Assembly (NCBI GenBank): GCA_026393975.1
Contig: JAPKZD010000016.1
Coordinates: 62,001 to 126,000 of the forward strand
Source of the DNA: Candidatus Aminicenantota bacterium
GTDB lineage: Bacteria > Acidobacteriota > Aminicenantia > Aminicenantales > Saccharicenantaceae
Length of the DNA: 64,000 nucleotides
Direction: 5' to 3'
Of this stretch, positions 53,113 through 61,937 are shown piece by piece. The notes below the pieces were generated by a model that worked only from the letters and a program-made list of their open reading frames with translations, searched no databases and was not told the origin of the DNA. Position 1 is the stretch's first letter. Every line of letters begins with the position of its first letter. A program made the position numbers and the translations under genes.

Positions 53113-54188
53113 CGCAATTCCATGACCACGAGGTTATAAAAGGGAAACCGGTCGGACCTGACGAGCTCCTCGCCGCGGTCGTCCCGCCGGACGAGGCGCT
53201 CCCACAGCGCTTCCGGAAGCGGATGGTCCAGATGGATATAACGGGAAATCGCTAGGCTCGACGGTGCGGCCTTCTCGCAAACGAGCGCCACCAGCCTGGC
53301 GTACTCTTCGAGGCCCATCCAGTCGCCGATGTTGGACAGGTGGAACTTGTTGAACCTGCCCGGAGGGCTCTTGTCCACGGCTTCCTGATAGGACTCCAAC
53401 CGCCACGCGATGCTCGCGTGGTTTTCCCGGACCCGCCGCAGCCCCTCTTCAGACAAGTACTCGGGGAGCGCTTCGGGAAATAGGACGCGTCCGAAAAAGC
53501 AGAATTGGAGGTAGGGATTCTTCCGGGCCGGGGTCGCGGCGCAGAAATCCCGGAACCGGCCGTAAAAGAATTCCGCGATGTCGCGCTTTCCTCCGTGCCG
53601 GAGCCCTTCCTCGGCGATCCCCCGCTTGTGGTAAAGGCGGGGATGGAACGCCACTTTGAAGAGGACCTTCAGAAGGGCCGTGCTCAGATGCCGGTCGAAG
53701 TACTCCTGCCGGGCCGCGACCGTGTCCTGCTCGAAGAGGCGCCTCAGCTTTCTTTCCCCGAGGACCGCCAGGGCCGCGGGACTGAACCGCCCGAGGTATC
53801 TCTCGAACCGGCCGGCGCGGATAGGGCCCCTTTCGACGGCGGGCATGTTCGCCGCCCAGAAGCCCTTCTCGTTGTCACCCAGGAAGGCTGCCGTCCGGTC
53901 GAAAAGACGCCTTCGTTTTTCGGCCGAGGCGTCCATGAAACCCAGGAGCGCGGCCGCCTCGAGCGGCTCCAGGGCCCGGCAGGCGCCCAGCTTCAGCCGG
54001 CAGAGAAAAAGCTGGGCCGGAGAAATGTCGACCGCCTCGATCGCGATGGGCCCTAGGGCGAGCAGGTTGAGCGGGACCTCCCCGGCGCTGGCGACGCAGA
54101 GCAGGCGGTCGCCCTCCCGGATCTCGAGCGCTCGCCGCTCAGTCAGGGCGTCCTCCTGGGAGATGCCGTAGTTGTAGGGAGGTTTCAT
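53109..54188 (-). CDS. BtaA-like (DUF3419) SAM 3-amino-3-carboxypropyl transferase
   Basis: A 359-residue protein resembling BtaA, which moves the 3-amino-3-carboxypropyl group of SAM to diacylglycerol in betaine-lipid synthesis. Matching features are a SAM-binding start (EGDRLLCVASAGEVPLNLL), IEAVDISPAQLFLCRLKLGA, and the C-terminal HLSNIGDWMGLEEYARLV. There is no BtaB methyltransferase nearby, so the product may not be methylated, or the acceptor may differ. The ATG at 54188 overlaps the megasynthase stop (ATGA), and the stop overlaps the GNAT start. The longer upstream frame runs antisense-like through the neighbour and is rejected. Confidence 0.72.
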   Translation of the reverse strand: MKPPYNYGISQEDALTERRALEIREGDRLLCVASAGEVPLNLLALGPIAIEAVDISPAQLFLCRLKLGACRALEPLEAAALLGFMDASAEKRRRLFDRTAAFLGDNEKGFWAANMPAVERGPIRAGRFERYLGRFSPAALAVLGERKLRRLFEQDTVAARQEYFDRHLSTALLKVLFKVAFHPRLYHKRGIAEEGLRHGGKRDIAEFFYGRFRDFCAATPARKNPYLQFCFFGRVLFPEALPEYLSEEGLRRVRENHASIAWRLESYQEAVDKSPPGRFNKFHLSNIGDWMGLEEYARLVALVCEKAAPSSLAISRYIHLDHPLPEALWERLVRRDDRGEELVRSDRFPFYNLVVMELR

Positions 54189-57100
54189 GACGTGCGTACC
54201 GACCGAAAACCTTCGATCGCCCCCAGTTTCTCGAATAAGCCGAACTTTTCCGCCCCTGCCGTCACGGCCTCGATCGCGCGCGCGGTGATTGTCCCCTTGA
54301 GGGGGACGTCGAGAGGTTCGAGTCCGCAAAGCATGGCCTCGCCGGCGCAACAGAACGTCGTGCCCTTCGGGGTGTGCGAGCTGATCACGAAATCCGGGTC
54401 GTCCGGCAGAGTGACGTAAGAAGCGAAGGGGAGGGCCGTCACGTTAAGCATGCGGGCCACCCCGGGGGCCAGCGCCGAGGGGATGGAAACATCCGCGATC
54501 ACCACGGGGGCCCCGTCCTTGATGTGGTGGGGGAAAATGATCGGGTCGTTGGTGTTGGTGGCCACGGCGATGACGTCGCATTGTTTGAGCGGGGCGAGAT
54601 CCGCGGCCAGTTCGAGCGTCCCCGGGAAATTCCCCCGGTCGAGGCCGGCGGCGAAGGCTTCGAGCTTCGCTTTTTTCCTGTCCATCAGGACGGCCCTGCC
54701 GAAGAGGCCGTCGGTCCTGATCAGGCATTCCGTGACGATGGAGCCGATGTTCCCGGAGGCCCCGACGACGCCCAGTGTCAGCTTCGCGCGCCCCTGCCGC
54801 AGCTTCCGGATCTCCTCGCCCAGACGGCGGAGGCCGGAGGCAGCCGTCAGCGTGTTCCCGGTGACGATCCTCGCCCCCTCCGGCTCGACGAGCCCGAGGC
54901 CGTTGCGGCTGAGGATCGACGCGTATCCGCCCAGTCCGATCACGGCGGCGCCGCCGCGGGCCGCCATGTCGACGGCCTCCTGGACCTTGGCCACGACCCG
55001 CCGTCCCTTTCCCAGCCGGTGCAGGCGCTCGAGCTCGGCCGAGTCCGCCGCCAGGATGATGAAGCTGAAGTGGACCCGGCCGCCGAACAGGTTTTTCGAA
55101 AAGAGGACGAACGGCTTCATCTCCATCACCGCCTGCAGACGGTTGAACAGGATGCGGAGGCCGGTGTCCGAGGCCCGGGCGAAGTCCTTCTCCATGATCC
55201 GGAGCTCATCGGCCGGCCGGCTGAAATGGGCGATGAAGGCCACCCGGACGGCCCTGTCCGCCGGTTCGTCGAGCCGAGAGGGAAGGACTCCCGGGCGCGC
55301 TTCCTTCCCCTTGTTGTCGTCGAAGGGGTCGCCGTCCATGAGGGGCAGGCAGAGCTCGTAGGTCCGCCTCTCCTCGATCCTTCGGGCCAGCTCTTCGAAC
55401 GCGCCGGCGACCCGGCCGATCTCCTCGTCCGTGATATAGGCGGAGGGCTCGACCCTCAGGGTGTTCGGCGCGGACAGCGTCGGCAGGGCCCGGACGCGGA
55501 ACTGCCGGAGCAGGTAGGACGAGAAGAGATAGCCGGCGACCTCCCGCCCGGCGAGGGCCCGGAGGGTGATGTTATCGCTTTTCGAGAAATCCCTGAAGCG
55601 GACCCCCAGCATGAGCCCGCGGCCGCTGACCTCCTCTATCACGGAGGGGAAGGCCTCCCGGACGGCGTTCAGTTTCTCCAGGAGCTTGGCTCCCTGCCGG
55701 GCGGCCCGCTCGGGCACCCGGTCGCTCTTGATGACCGACAGGGCCTTCAGCGCGACGCGCGCCGCGAGACCGCCATTCGAAAACGTCGAGACGTAGTATT
55801 TGCCGAAGTCCTCCTGAAAGCGCTTCTTGTCGACGAGCAGGGCCGAGATCTTTTCGATACCGCCGCCGAGGGCCTTCCCGAACAGGTAGTAGTCGCCGGC
55901 GACCCCTTGGGAAGCGAGGAAGGACCCCGTCCGGCCCAGGCCGCACTGGATCTCGTCGATGATCAATGGGAAAGCGTACTCCCCAAGGCGGCCGAGGACT
56001 TCCGGGTTGACCGCCCTCACGCCGCCTTCGCCTATCACCGGTTCGACGATGGCCGCGACGACCGTGCTGACGGCGAACTCCTCCAGGCGCCATTCGCCCC
56101 CGTTCGGGGCGGCGATCCTCCGGAGCTTGACCCGGGCGCCGGCCAGGCCGCGGTCGAGCCCGTCCTTCCAGTCGGGCGATTGATCATCGACCGGGATGCG
56201 TTCGAAGCCCGTGATGTTGGCGAACGGGCGGCGCTGTTCGTCGTTTCCGAGCAGCGAGCGGGGGCCGGAGGAGTTGCCGTGGAAGGCGTTCTTCAGCGTC
56301 ACCACGCTCAAGGGGACATCGCGGAGGGCCTTCCTGTTCTCTTCCCAGACGAGGGCCAGCCGGCTTCCGGCCTCTCCGCCGAACTGCTGGAGCTCGTCCT
56401 GTTCCATTTTCTCCAGCTTCTTCCGCCATTCCAGGGCCGCGTGGTGGAGGGCCATCTCGACGGCCTCCGACCCGGAGGACGCGAACAGGACGCCGTAGTC
56501 CCGCCCCGTCGTCTCGCCCACCGTCGTCGCCAGCTCCTCCGCCAGTTTCGCGGCGTGCTCCTGGATGCTCGCCTGGTCCGACAGCGGGATATCGTCGGCT
56601 TCGAGAAAGGCGGCCGCGGCCGCCTTGAGGGCCCCGTGGTTGTGCCCGAGAAGGTTCGTGCCGTAGCCGCCGACAAGATCCAGGACCTCGACCTCCCGCC
56701 CCTCTTCGAACGTGAACAGGGAGTCCTTCTTGGCCCTGTGGTAGGTGTGGTCCATCCGGAGCCCGGCGAGCATGCCCCCGACATAGGGATTGAGGACGCG
56801 CGTGAACCTCTCCGACGCGAAGCGCTCGTCCCCGCAGGCCTCCACCCCGGGCGGCAGGGACTGAGGGTCGGTCAGCCCGGCGATGGTTTCCCGGCAGCCG
56901 GCCTCGATCCCGGATCGAGAGACGTTGCCTTTTTTCGTCCTGGGCACAGTCCCGGCGGCCAGGGCCAGCCTCCGGATGATGCGGTGCCGGAATTCGAACG
57001 GCTCCAGGTCCTTAAAGAGCCGGGCGTTCGTCCCGGCGACGAGCCTCGAAAACTCGCCGAGGGCGCCCTTGTCGATCACCGTTACAATCGTCTCAGGCCC

Positions 57101-58627
57101 GCCGGCGACGAAGACGAGGGCGGCCAGCCCGGGACTGTCGCGCATCGGGAAATATTCGACATGGATGGCCTTCCGGTGGAGGGCGGCATAGTGCTTCTTC
57201 ATGGACGCGAGCGGGATCTTGACGCCGAAACCGTCCTTGATGAAATCGAGCCCGTCCCTCCCGATATAGACGAGCCTGTCTCCGTCCGCTAGCTGGACGA
57301 TGTCGCCCGTGTCGAGGAACCCTCCGGCGGCATCGGCGCCCGCGGCCTCCCCGAGTATGGACTTGCAGCCGAAGGGCGATTTCACGTAGAGCCGGTAAAG
57401 GCTGGGCTCCTCGGGCATCTTCATTAGCCCGACGGCCACGCCCGGGAGGGGCCATCCGAGCGACTTGCGGTCGTCCTCCGTGGCATCGTCGAAGAGCACG
57501 GTGCTCAGCACCTGTTGGGTCTCGGTCATCCCGAAGGCGTTATGGAGGGAGAGGCCGAGGGCCGATTGAACGGCCTTGGCCGTTCTTCCCTCGTCGCGGG
57601 CGCCGCTTATGACGACGGTTTTCAGGCTCGCCTTGAGCCGGTCTTTCATCTCGGGGAAGTTGCGCATCAGCTCCAGCAGCAGATGGTATATGGCGGGTCC
57701 TCCGGTGACGTGTTCCGGCATCATCCGGAGGAGGAAATAGCGGACGGTTTCGGGTTTTTCCTCGAACCACTCCGTGTTGATGAGACACACGGGAGACCCC
57801 GACCACAGGGCGTTGAAATAGGCCCGGATCCCCATCGAGTGGGTGAACAGGGGCGTGAACCCGCGGCCGCCCAGCTTGTCGGGCGCGTAGAAGCCCGCTT
57901 CCTGCCAACTCAGGCAGTTCCGGATGAAGGCGCCCTGTTCGTAGACGACGAGCTTCGACTTGCCCGAGGATCCGGACGTCGTCAGCACCAGGGCTTCGGT
58001 CTCAGGCGCCGTCGCGGCAATGGCCTCCGCGACTTCCGGGTCGGGAGGCGCGCCCGGTACGGCGTCCGGCATGTCGCGGTAGAGTCCATCACGCAGTCCG
58101 AAATCCTCCAGGGGGTCGTAGCAGGGCAGCCCCTTCCTGAGGCCGGCCGCCTTGATGTCCCGGACGATCGTCTTTTCCTTGTCGTGGCCGTCGAGGGAGG
58201 CGATGTCCCGTTCCGGGACGATGACGGCCGCGCAGCCGGCGAGGTCGAGCCATTCTTCGAGCGGCCCCGTTTCGACGAACATGGGGAGAAGGGTCCTCAC
58301 GCCGTAGGCCGCCAGGGCGGTGAACGTCAGCGCGGTGAACAGCTCGTTCCCCCCGGAAACGGAGGCCAGCAGGACCGTCGTCCCGGGCCGGATGCCCTTC
58401 TTCCGGAACTCGCCGAACATCCGGGCGGTGACGAAACGGAGCCGCCGGAGGGAGACGCGGACGAGCGTGGGGCCGTCATGGCCGATGATCACTTCGCTCC
58501 GCTCGTCCCGGTGGGCCAGTTGCCGGAAAAGAAGGGCGGCTAGGTTCGGGACGGGCAGGCCCGGGAGGTCCCGTTCCGAGGCCAGGATCCTGTCGAAGCG
58601 TCCGTCCGCTTCCGGGGGCCTAGGCAT
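54185..58627 (-). CDS. ANL ligase / class-III aminotransferase / AAR-like reductase fusion
   Basis: A 1480-residue three-domain protein. Residues 1-575 are an adenylate-forming ligase: P-loop TTSGSSGKSK (216-225), AFGMTET (364-370), DTGDIV, KDGFGVK and a C-terminal catalytic-Lys region RTKKGNVSR. Residues 600-1090 are a class-III PLP aminotransferase: SSGSEAVEMA (717-726), DEIQCGLGRTG (891-901) and PLP Lys918 in LFGKALGGG. Residues 1125-1480 resemble cyanobacterial acyl-ACP reductase: AVIGLGGYASIL, VTGNTLTA, Rossmann VVGASGNIGS (1287-1296) and FCCAGEAML with Cys1427 at the thioester position. No carrier domain is seen. It could turn a fatty acid into an aldehyde, then an amine. It overlaps both neighbours. 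Confidence 0.82.
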   Translation of the reverse strand: MPRPPEADGRFDRILASERDLPGLPVPNLAALLFRQLAHRDERSEVIIGHDGPTLVRVSLRRLRFVTARMFGEFRKKGIRPGTTVLLASVSGGNELFTALTFTALAAYGVRTLLPMFVETGPLEEWLDLAGCAAVIVPERDIASLDGHDKEKTIVRDIKAAGLRKGLPCYDPLEDFGLRDGLYRDMPDAVPGAPPDPEVAEAIAATAPETEALVLTTSGSSGKSKLVVYEQGAFIRNCLSWQEAGFYAPDKLGGRGFTPLFTHSMGIRAYFNALWSGSPVCLINTEWFEEKPETVRYFLLRMMPEHVTGGPAIYHLLLELMRNFPEMKDRLKASLKTVVISGARDEGRTAKAVQSALGLSLHNAFGMTETQQVLSTVLFDDATEDDRKSLGWPLPGVAVGLMKMPEEPSLYRLYVKSPFGCKSILGEAAGADAAGGFLDTGDIVQLADGDRLVYIGRDGLDFIKDGFGVKIPLASMKKHYAALHRKAIHVEYFPMRDSPGLAALVFVAGGPETIVTVIDKGALGEFSRLVAGTNARLFKDLEPFEFRHRIIRRLALAAGTVPRTKKGNVSRSGIEAGCRETIAGLTDPQSLPPGVEACGDERFASERFTRVLNPYVGGMLAGLRMDHTYHRAKKDSLFTFEEGREVEVLDLVGGYGTNLLGHNHGALKAAAAAFLEADDIPLSDQASIQEHAAKLAEELATTVGETTGRDYGVLFASSGSEAVEMALHHAALEWRKKLEKMEQDELQQFGGEAGSRLALVWEENRKALRDVPLSVVTLKNAFHGNSSGPRSLLGNDEQRRPFANITGFERIPVDDQSPDWKDGLDRGLAGARVKLRRIAAPNGGEWRLEEFAVSTVVAAIVEPVIGEGGVRAVNPEVLGRLGEYAFPLIIDEIQCGLGRTGSFLASQGVAGDYYLFGKALGGGIEKISALLVDKKRFQEDFGKYYVSTFSNGGLAARVALKALSVIKSDRVPERAARQGAKLLEKLNAVREAFPSVIEEVSGRGLMLGVRFRDFSKSDNITLRALAGREVAGYLFSSYLLRQFRVRALPTLSAPNTLRVEPSAYITDEEIGRVAGAFEELARRIEERRTYELCLPLMDGDPFDDNKGKEARPGVLPSRLDEPADRAVRVAFIAHFSRPADELRIMEKDFARASDTGLRILFNRLQAVMEMKPFVLFSKNLFGGRVHFSFIILAADSAELERLHRLGKGRRVVAKVQEAVDMAARGGAAVIGLGGYASILSRNGLGLVEPEGARIVTGNTLTAASGLRRLGEEIRKLRQGRAKLTLGVVGASGNIGSIVTECLIRTDGLFGRAVLMDRKKAKLEAFAAGLDRGNFPGTLELAADLAPLKQCDVIAVATNTNDPIIFPHHIKDGAPVVIADVSIPSALAPGVARMLNVTALPFASYVTLPDDPDFVISSHTPKGTTFCCAGEAMLCGLEPLDVPLKGTITARAIEAVTAGAEKFGLFEKLGAIEGFRSVRTS

Positions 58628-60542
58628 TTTCGGACCTCCGCGTTCCCTTGGAGTCCAGCATCCGCACCAGGACCGGCAGGAGGATGCAGTCCCCGGCCAG
58701 CCCGGCGGTCAGGGTCGCCAGGCTCAGAATGCCGAAATACCGGATCGGCGGAGACGAGGCGAAGAGGAATACCGAAAACCCGACCGAGAGGATCGCCATC
58801 GTCAGGACCATGCCGGGGGCGGTTTCGCGGAAGGCCTCACGGAGGCCGCCGGTTTTTTTGTACCAGAACAGGAGGTGGAAGGTGTTGTCCACGAGGATGC
58901 CGAGCATGAGACAGCCGATGGGTACGGTGGCCATGTTCAGCGTCAGCCCCGACCAGCCCATCAGGCCGATGACGCAGGCGACGGGAATGGCATTAGGGAG
59001 GATGGACGCGGCGAACAGCCGCGCGTTCCTTAGAAAGGCGGCCATGACCAGGAAGATCAGCGCGAAGGCGAGGGCTAGGCTGCTCACGAACGCCTTCTTG
59101 AGCTCCTCGGCGACGACTGCGTACAGGGTCACATAGCCGTTGACGCTCGGCCGGACGCCCGGCATCTTCGCCGCGGCCAGGACGGCGATCCTGTCCGCGA
59201 GCGCCAGGCCCCCGCTGGTCGAGAGCGTCGGGATGAAGAACGTAACGCGTCCCGTGCGGCCGTCCGGCGACACGTACTGGGACTTTGGCCGTTCCGAAGA
59301 GGGAAAGCTGAGATAGCTCACCGCCCCGTCGACCTCGTCGAGCTCGAGGACGGCCGATATCCAGCCGTTGAGCTCACGGGGGTCGGCCTTGTCGATCTCG
59401 AGCGTGTATTCGAGGGGGACGTAACGGCTGACGTTGCGCTCGACGAAATGGTGGTCGACGACGCGCGAGTTGGACGGGGAAATGATATCGAGGCTGTAGA
59501 TGTCGGCCTTGAGCTTCAGGATGCCCGGAACCATGGCCGCCGCCACGCCCAGGAAAATGAGGAGGATCGACGGCCGCGAAAAGACCGGGAAACGCCGGAA
59601 GAAGCGCTCGATGTCGGCGCGCGGCTCGAAGGCGTAACGCTTGGGGAAAAAGAGGAGGAGGGCCCAGGCGAAGCCGCCGGCGATCCCCGCCGTCCCGAGA
59701 ACGGCGAAATCCTTCAGGAGCGGGATGCGGCTCGGCCAGAAGGTAATGAAACCGATGGCCGTGGTCAGGACGGCCATGAAGCAGGGCGCCACGACCTTCC
59801 GGAAGTCCCCCCGGTGGAACAGGACGTGGAGCGAGCCGGACGTGCCGTAGAAAAGGACGAGGACCGGGAGGATCACCGTGACCATACTGAGGGGGATCCG
59901 GAAGACCGCCGCCGCGAGCAGGAGCGTCGAAACGCCGCCGGCGGAGACGCCCATGGTCATCAGGAAGGCCTTGGTGCTCTTCAAGACGAGCAGGAGGAGG
60001 GCCATCAGGAAAAGCAGGCCCAGGCCGATGAAGGAGAGGGTATATTTTTGCGTTTCCTCGTTGATCGCTTCGTGGAGCACCCCCGTGCCCGCGAGATGCG
60101 ATTCGAGGGGGACGTCCTTCAACAGGTTCCGGACGGCCTTCAGGAGTTCGGGCCGGTTGGGATTCAGACGGGAAGGCGGCGTGAACGCGACGATGAAGAC
60201 GGAGATGCTCTTGTCGAGGCGGCGTTTCAGACGGTAGACGGGGGGCGGATAAACCGAGACGCCGTCGACGTCCGGGAGCTCCGTCAGCCGGTCCCAGATG
60301 ACCATCAGCGCGTCGCGGGCCTCATCGCTCTCGAATCCTCCGGGGTCGCGGAGGACGACCAGGAGCGCGGCGCCGCCGCCGAATTGCTCGAGGAAATCCC
60401 CGTAGCGGGCGATTTCCGGCGACGAGGGCGTCACCCATCGTTCGAGGGAGTTTTCGACCCTTATTTTCGGAAGATAGAGCACCAGGAGGACGATGAATAC
60501 GGCCGGGACCGCGATGCGAAAGGCCTTCACGAGCTTGTCCAT
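58620..60542 (-). CDS. RND/MMPL-family exporter
   Basis: A 640-residue membrane protein with two repeats of one helix, a periplasmic domain and five helices, about 12 helices in all. This is the compact RND/MMPL type seen in lipid and hopanoid exporters. Features are TLSFIGLGLLFLMALLLLVL, VILPVLVLFYGTSGSLHV, and in the second half NMATVPIGCLMLGILVDNTFH, the conserved helix-4 motif with Asp. First gene of the operon; its stop overlaps the ligase-fusion start by 8 nt. Coupling to lipid-modifying genes suggests export of their product across the inner membrane. Confidence 0.82.
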   Translation of the reverse strand: MDKLVKAFRIAVPAVFIVLLVLYLPKIRVENSLERWVTPSSPEIARYGDFLEQFGGGAALLVVLRDPGGFESDEARDALMVIWDRLTELPDVDGVSVYPPPVYRLKRRLDKSISVFIVAFTPPSRLNPNRPELLKAVRNLLKDVPLESHLAGTGVLHEAINEETQKYTLSFIGLGLLFLMALLLLVLKSTKAFLMTMGVSAGGVSTLLLAAAVFRIPLSMVTVILPVLVLFYGTSGSLHVLFHRGDFRKVVAPCFMAVLTTAIGFITFWPSRIPLLKDFAVLGTAGIAGGFAWALLLFFPKRYAFEPRADIERFFRRFPVFSRPSILLIFLGVAAAMVPGILKLKADIYSLDIISPSNSRVVDHHFVERNVSRYVPLEYTLEIDKADPRELNGWISAVLELDEVDGAVSYLSFPSSERPKSQYVSPDGRTGRVTFFIPTLSTSGGLALADRIAVLAAAKMPGVRPSVNGYVTLYAVVAEELKKAFVSSLALAFALIFLVMAAFLRNARLFAASILPNAIPVACVIGLMGWSGLTLNMATVPIGCLMLGILVDNTFHLLFWYKKTGGLREAFRETAPGMVLTMAILSVGFSVFLFASSPPIRYFGILSLATLTAGLAGDCILLPVLVRMLDSKGTRRSENA

Positions 60543-60549
60543 GGCATCT

Positions 60550-60579
60550 TTCCGGGATTAAGATAAGGATTTCCCGGAA
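60550..60579. promoter_or_regulatory. inverted repeat over the aminolipid operon start
   Basis: TTCCGGGA (60550-60557) and TCCCGGAA (60572-60579) form a perfect 8-bp inverted repeat with a 14-nt spacer. On the minus strand the spacer contains TATCTT (60560-60565), which could be the -10 box of the operon; no good -35 is seen. The repeat starts 7 nt upstream of ATG 60542. It is a candidate operator. A short hairpin is the alternative. Confidence 0.45.
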
Positions 60580-60668
60580 CGGAGTTGTCATAAAGATGTC
60601 AAGATTCGGTCAAAAGGGCGTTAATTCCCGCACGGGGCGCAAGTTCGCTTTGATGAGCGGGGCGGCCG

Positions 60669-61649
60669 CTAGCGGGAAGCGACGGCCAGGGCGAGGTTGA
60701 GACGGGCCCGGGCCGCGGCGCGGTCGGGGTCGCCCAGGACGAGAGCTGCGACGGCGCCCTTGCCCTTGAAGAGGAACCAGCGCCCCGCTTCGTTCTTGCC
60801 CTCGAGCGTTTCGCCTTGGCGCCGGACGTCCTTGAGATACTCCCTGAAGACGGCCAAGACAGCGTCATCGAGGGCCTCGGCCTCGGGCGCTTTTCTGAAT
60901 TCGACGATGACCAGCTTGGAAACGGCGGGAGCGACGCCGTACTTGGCCGAATAGGCCTCGGTTGCGCTGTCCGTTGTGCCGAACCCCCAAAACGCGGCTT
61001 CGAGAACTGGCGATTCGCCCTGGGCCGCGAGCGGGCCCTTGATGTATCGCCCGCTTCGGGCAACCATGCCGTCGCGTGGAAGCCACGCCATGCCCATTGG
61101 CCGGACCGTCTCTTTCCCCGGGATCTTGGTCTCGATTGCCGCGGCGAACTCCCCGATCTCCCGGTCTGAGCATTCCGGGGCCAGGATGTTGACCATGTAT
61201 TCGCCCTTGACGAGTCCCCCCTGTCCGGGGCTGACCCAATGGTCCGACTCGATGCCCGGCCGGCCCTCTTCCTCGCCCTCGAGCTTGGTCGAGTAGATGC
61301 CGAAGGCCGCTTCGCCCGATTCCATGCGGTAGATCTCGAGAACGACCTCTTTTGTCGTTGGCGCGACCCTTGCCGGCTTGAACTTGAAAACCGCGAGCTC
61401 GCGGAAGCCGTACTGGAGGACGATCTCGGCTCCGCCGTCGATGTAGCCGTAAAGGCCGTCCTTCGTGTAGGTCTCAACGCCGCCGTCCCGAGTCCAACCG
61501 GGGATCCCGTCCACGGCCCGCATGAGGGCGGGCTTATCTTGAGCGGTGGGGAAGCTGGCGCTGTCGCCGGGCCGGGCGGCGTTCCCTCTGGAGCAGGCCG
61601 CGGCGGCAAGCAGGACGGAAACGGCGAGGACGCCATATTGGTGGGTCAT
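60669..61649 (-). CDS. DUF6599-like lipoprotein
   Basis: A 326-residue lipoprotein (VLAVSVLLAAAAC lipobox). The mature part matches the DUF6599 pattern: GIPGWTRDGGVETYTKDGLYGYIDGGAEIVLQYGF (read in parts), EIYRMESGEAAFGIYS, and a second similar half. The family is of unknown function and common in Acidobacteriota-type genomes. It lies 126 nt upstream of the RND exporter gene on the same strand, so it may or may not be in that transcript. Confidence 0.75.
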   Translation of the reverse strand: MTHQYGVLAVSVLLAAAACSRGNAARPGDSASFPTAQDKPALMRAVDGIPGWTRDGGVETYTKDGLYGYIDGGAEIVLQYGFRELAVFKFKPARVAPTTKEVVLEIYRMESGEAAFGIYSTKLEGEEEGRPGIESDHWVSPGQGGLVKGEYMVNILAPECSDREIGEFAAAIETKIPGKETVRPMGMAWLPRDGMVARSGRYIKGPLAAQGESPVLEAAFWGFGTTDSATEAYSAKYGVAPAVSKLVIVEFRKAPEAEALDDAVLAVFREYLKDVRRQGETLEGKNEAGRWFLFKGKGAVAALVLGDPDRAAARARLNLALAVASR

Positions 61650-61689
61650 GATTCGCGGACATCTTTCATTCGAGATCTTTGTTTTAAGC

Positions 61690-61875
61690 CTATTTCGCCG
61701 GCGTTTTCGGCTTGAGCTCCATGCCGAGCTGCTGATAAAAACCGAGCATGTCGGGGATGGCCGTCATCATCATCTTGGCCATGGCCATTTCGTCTTCGCG
61801 GGATATGGGCGCGGAGCTGTTCGAAGGAAAGTAGCATTTGAAGTCCGGGGCAAAGTGCTTCAGGAATATCTCCAC
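61690..61875 (-). CDS. small SnoaL/NTF2-like fragment
   Basis: A 61-residue reading frame from GTG 61875. The text FLKHFAPDFKCYFPSNSSAP, then MMMTAIPDMLGFYQQL resembles the first half of a SnoaL-like (NTF2-fold) domain, which normally needs about 120 residues. AGGGAAAC precedes the GTG. The domain-like sequence continues a few residues upstream of the GTG without a start codon. It is either a truncated remnant or a short expressed protein. Confidence 0.4.
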   Translation of the reverse strand: MEIFLKHFAPDFKCYFPSNSSAPISREDEMAMAKMMMTAIPDMLGFYQQLGMELKPKTPAK

Positions 61876-61937
61876 GTTTCCCTCTGATGGACCGACGATA
61901 GCCCTTGCCGGAAGGGAAAGTCAAGTCGAATGCGGGC

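Noticed and set aside
54374-57292. A 972-codon plus-strand reading frame
   Set aside because: It is antisense to the ligase-aminotransferase-reductase fusion and shows no recognisable domain or start signal.
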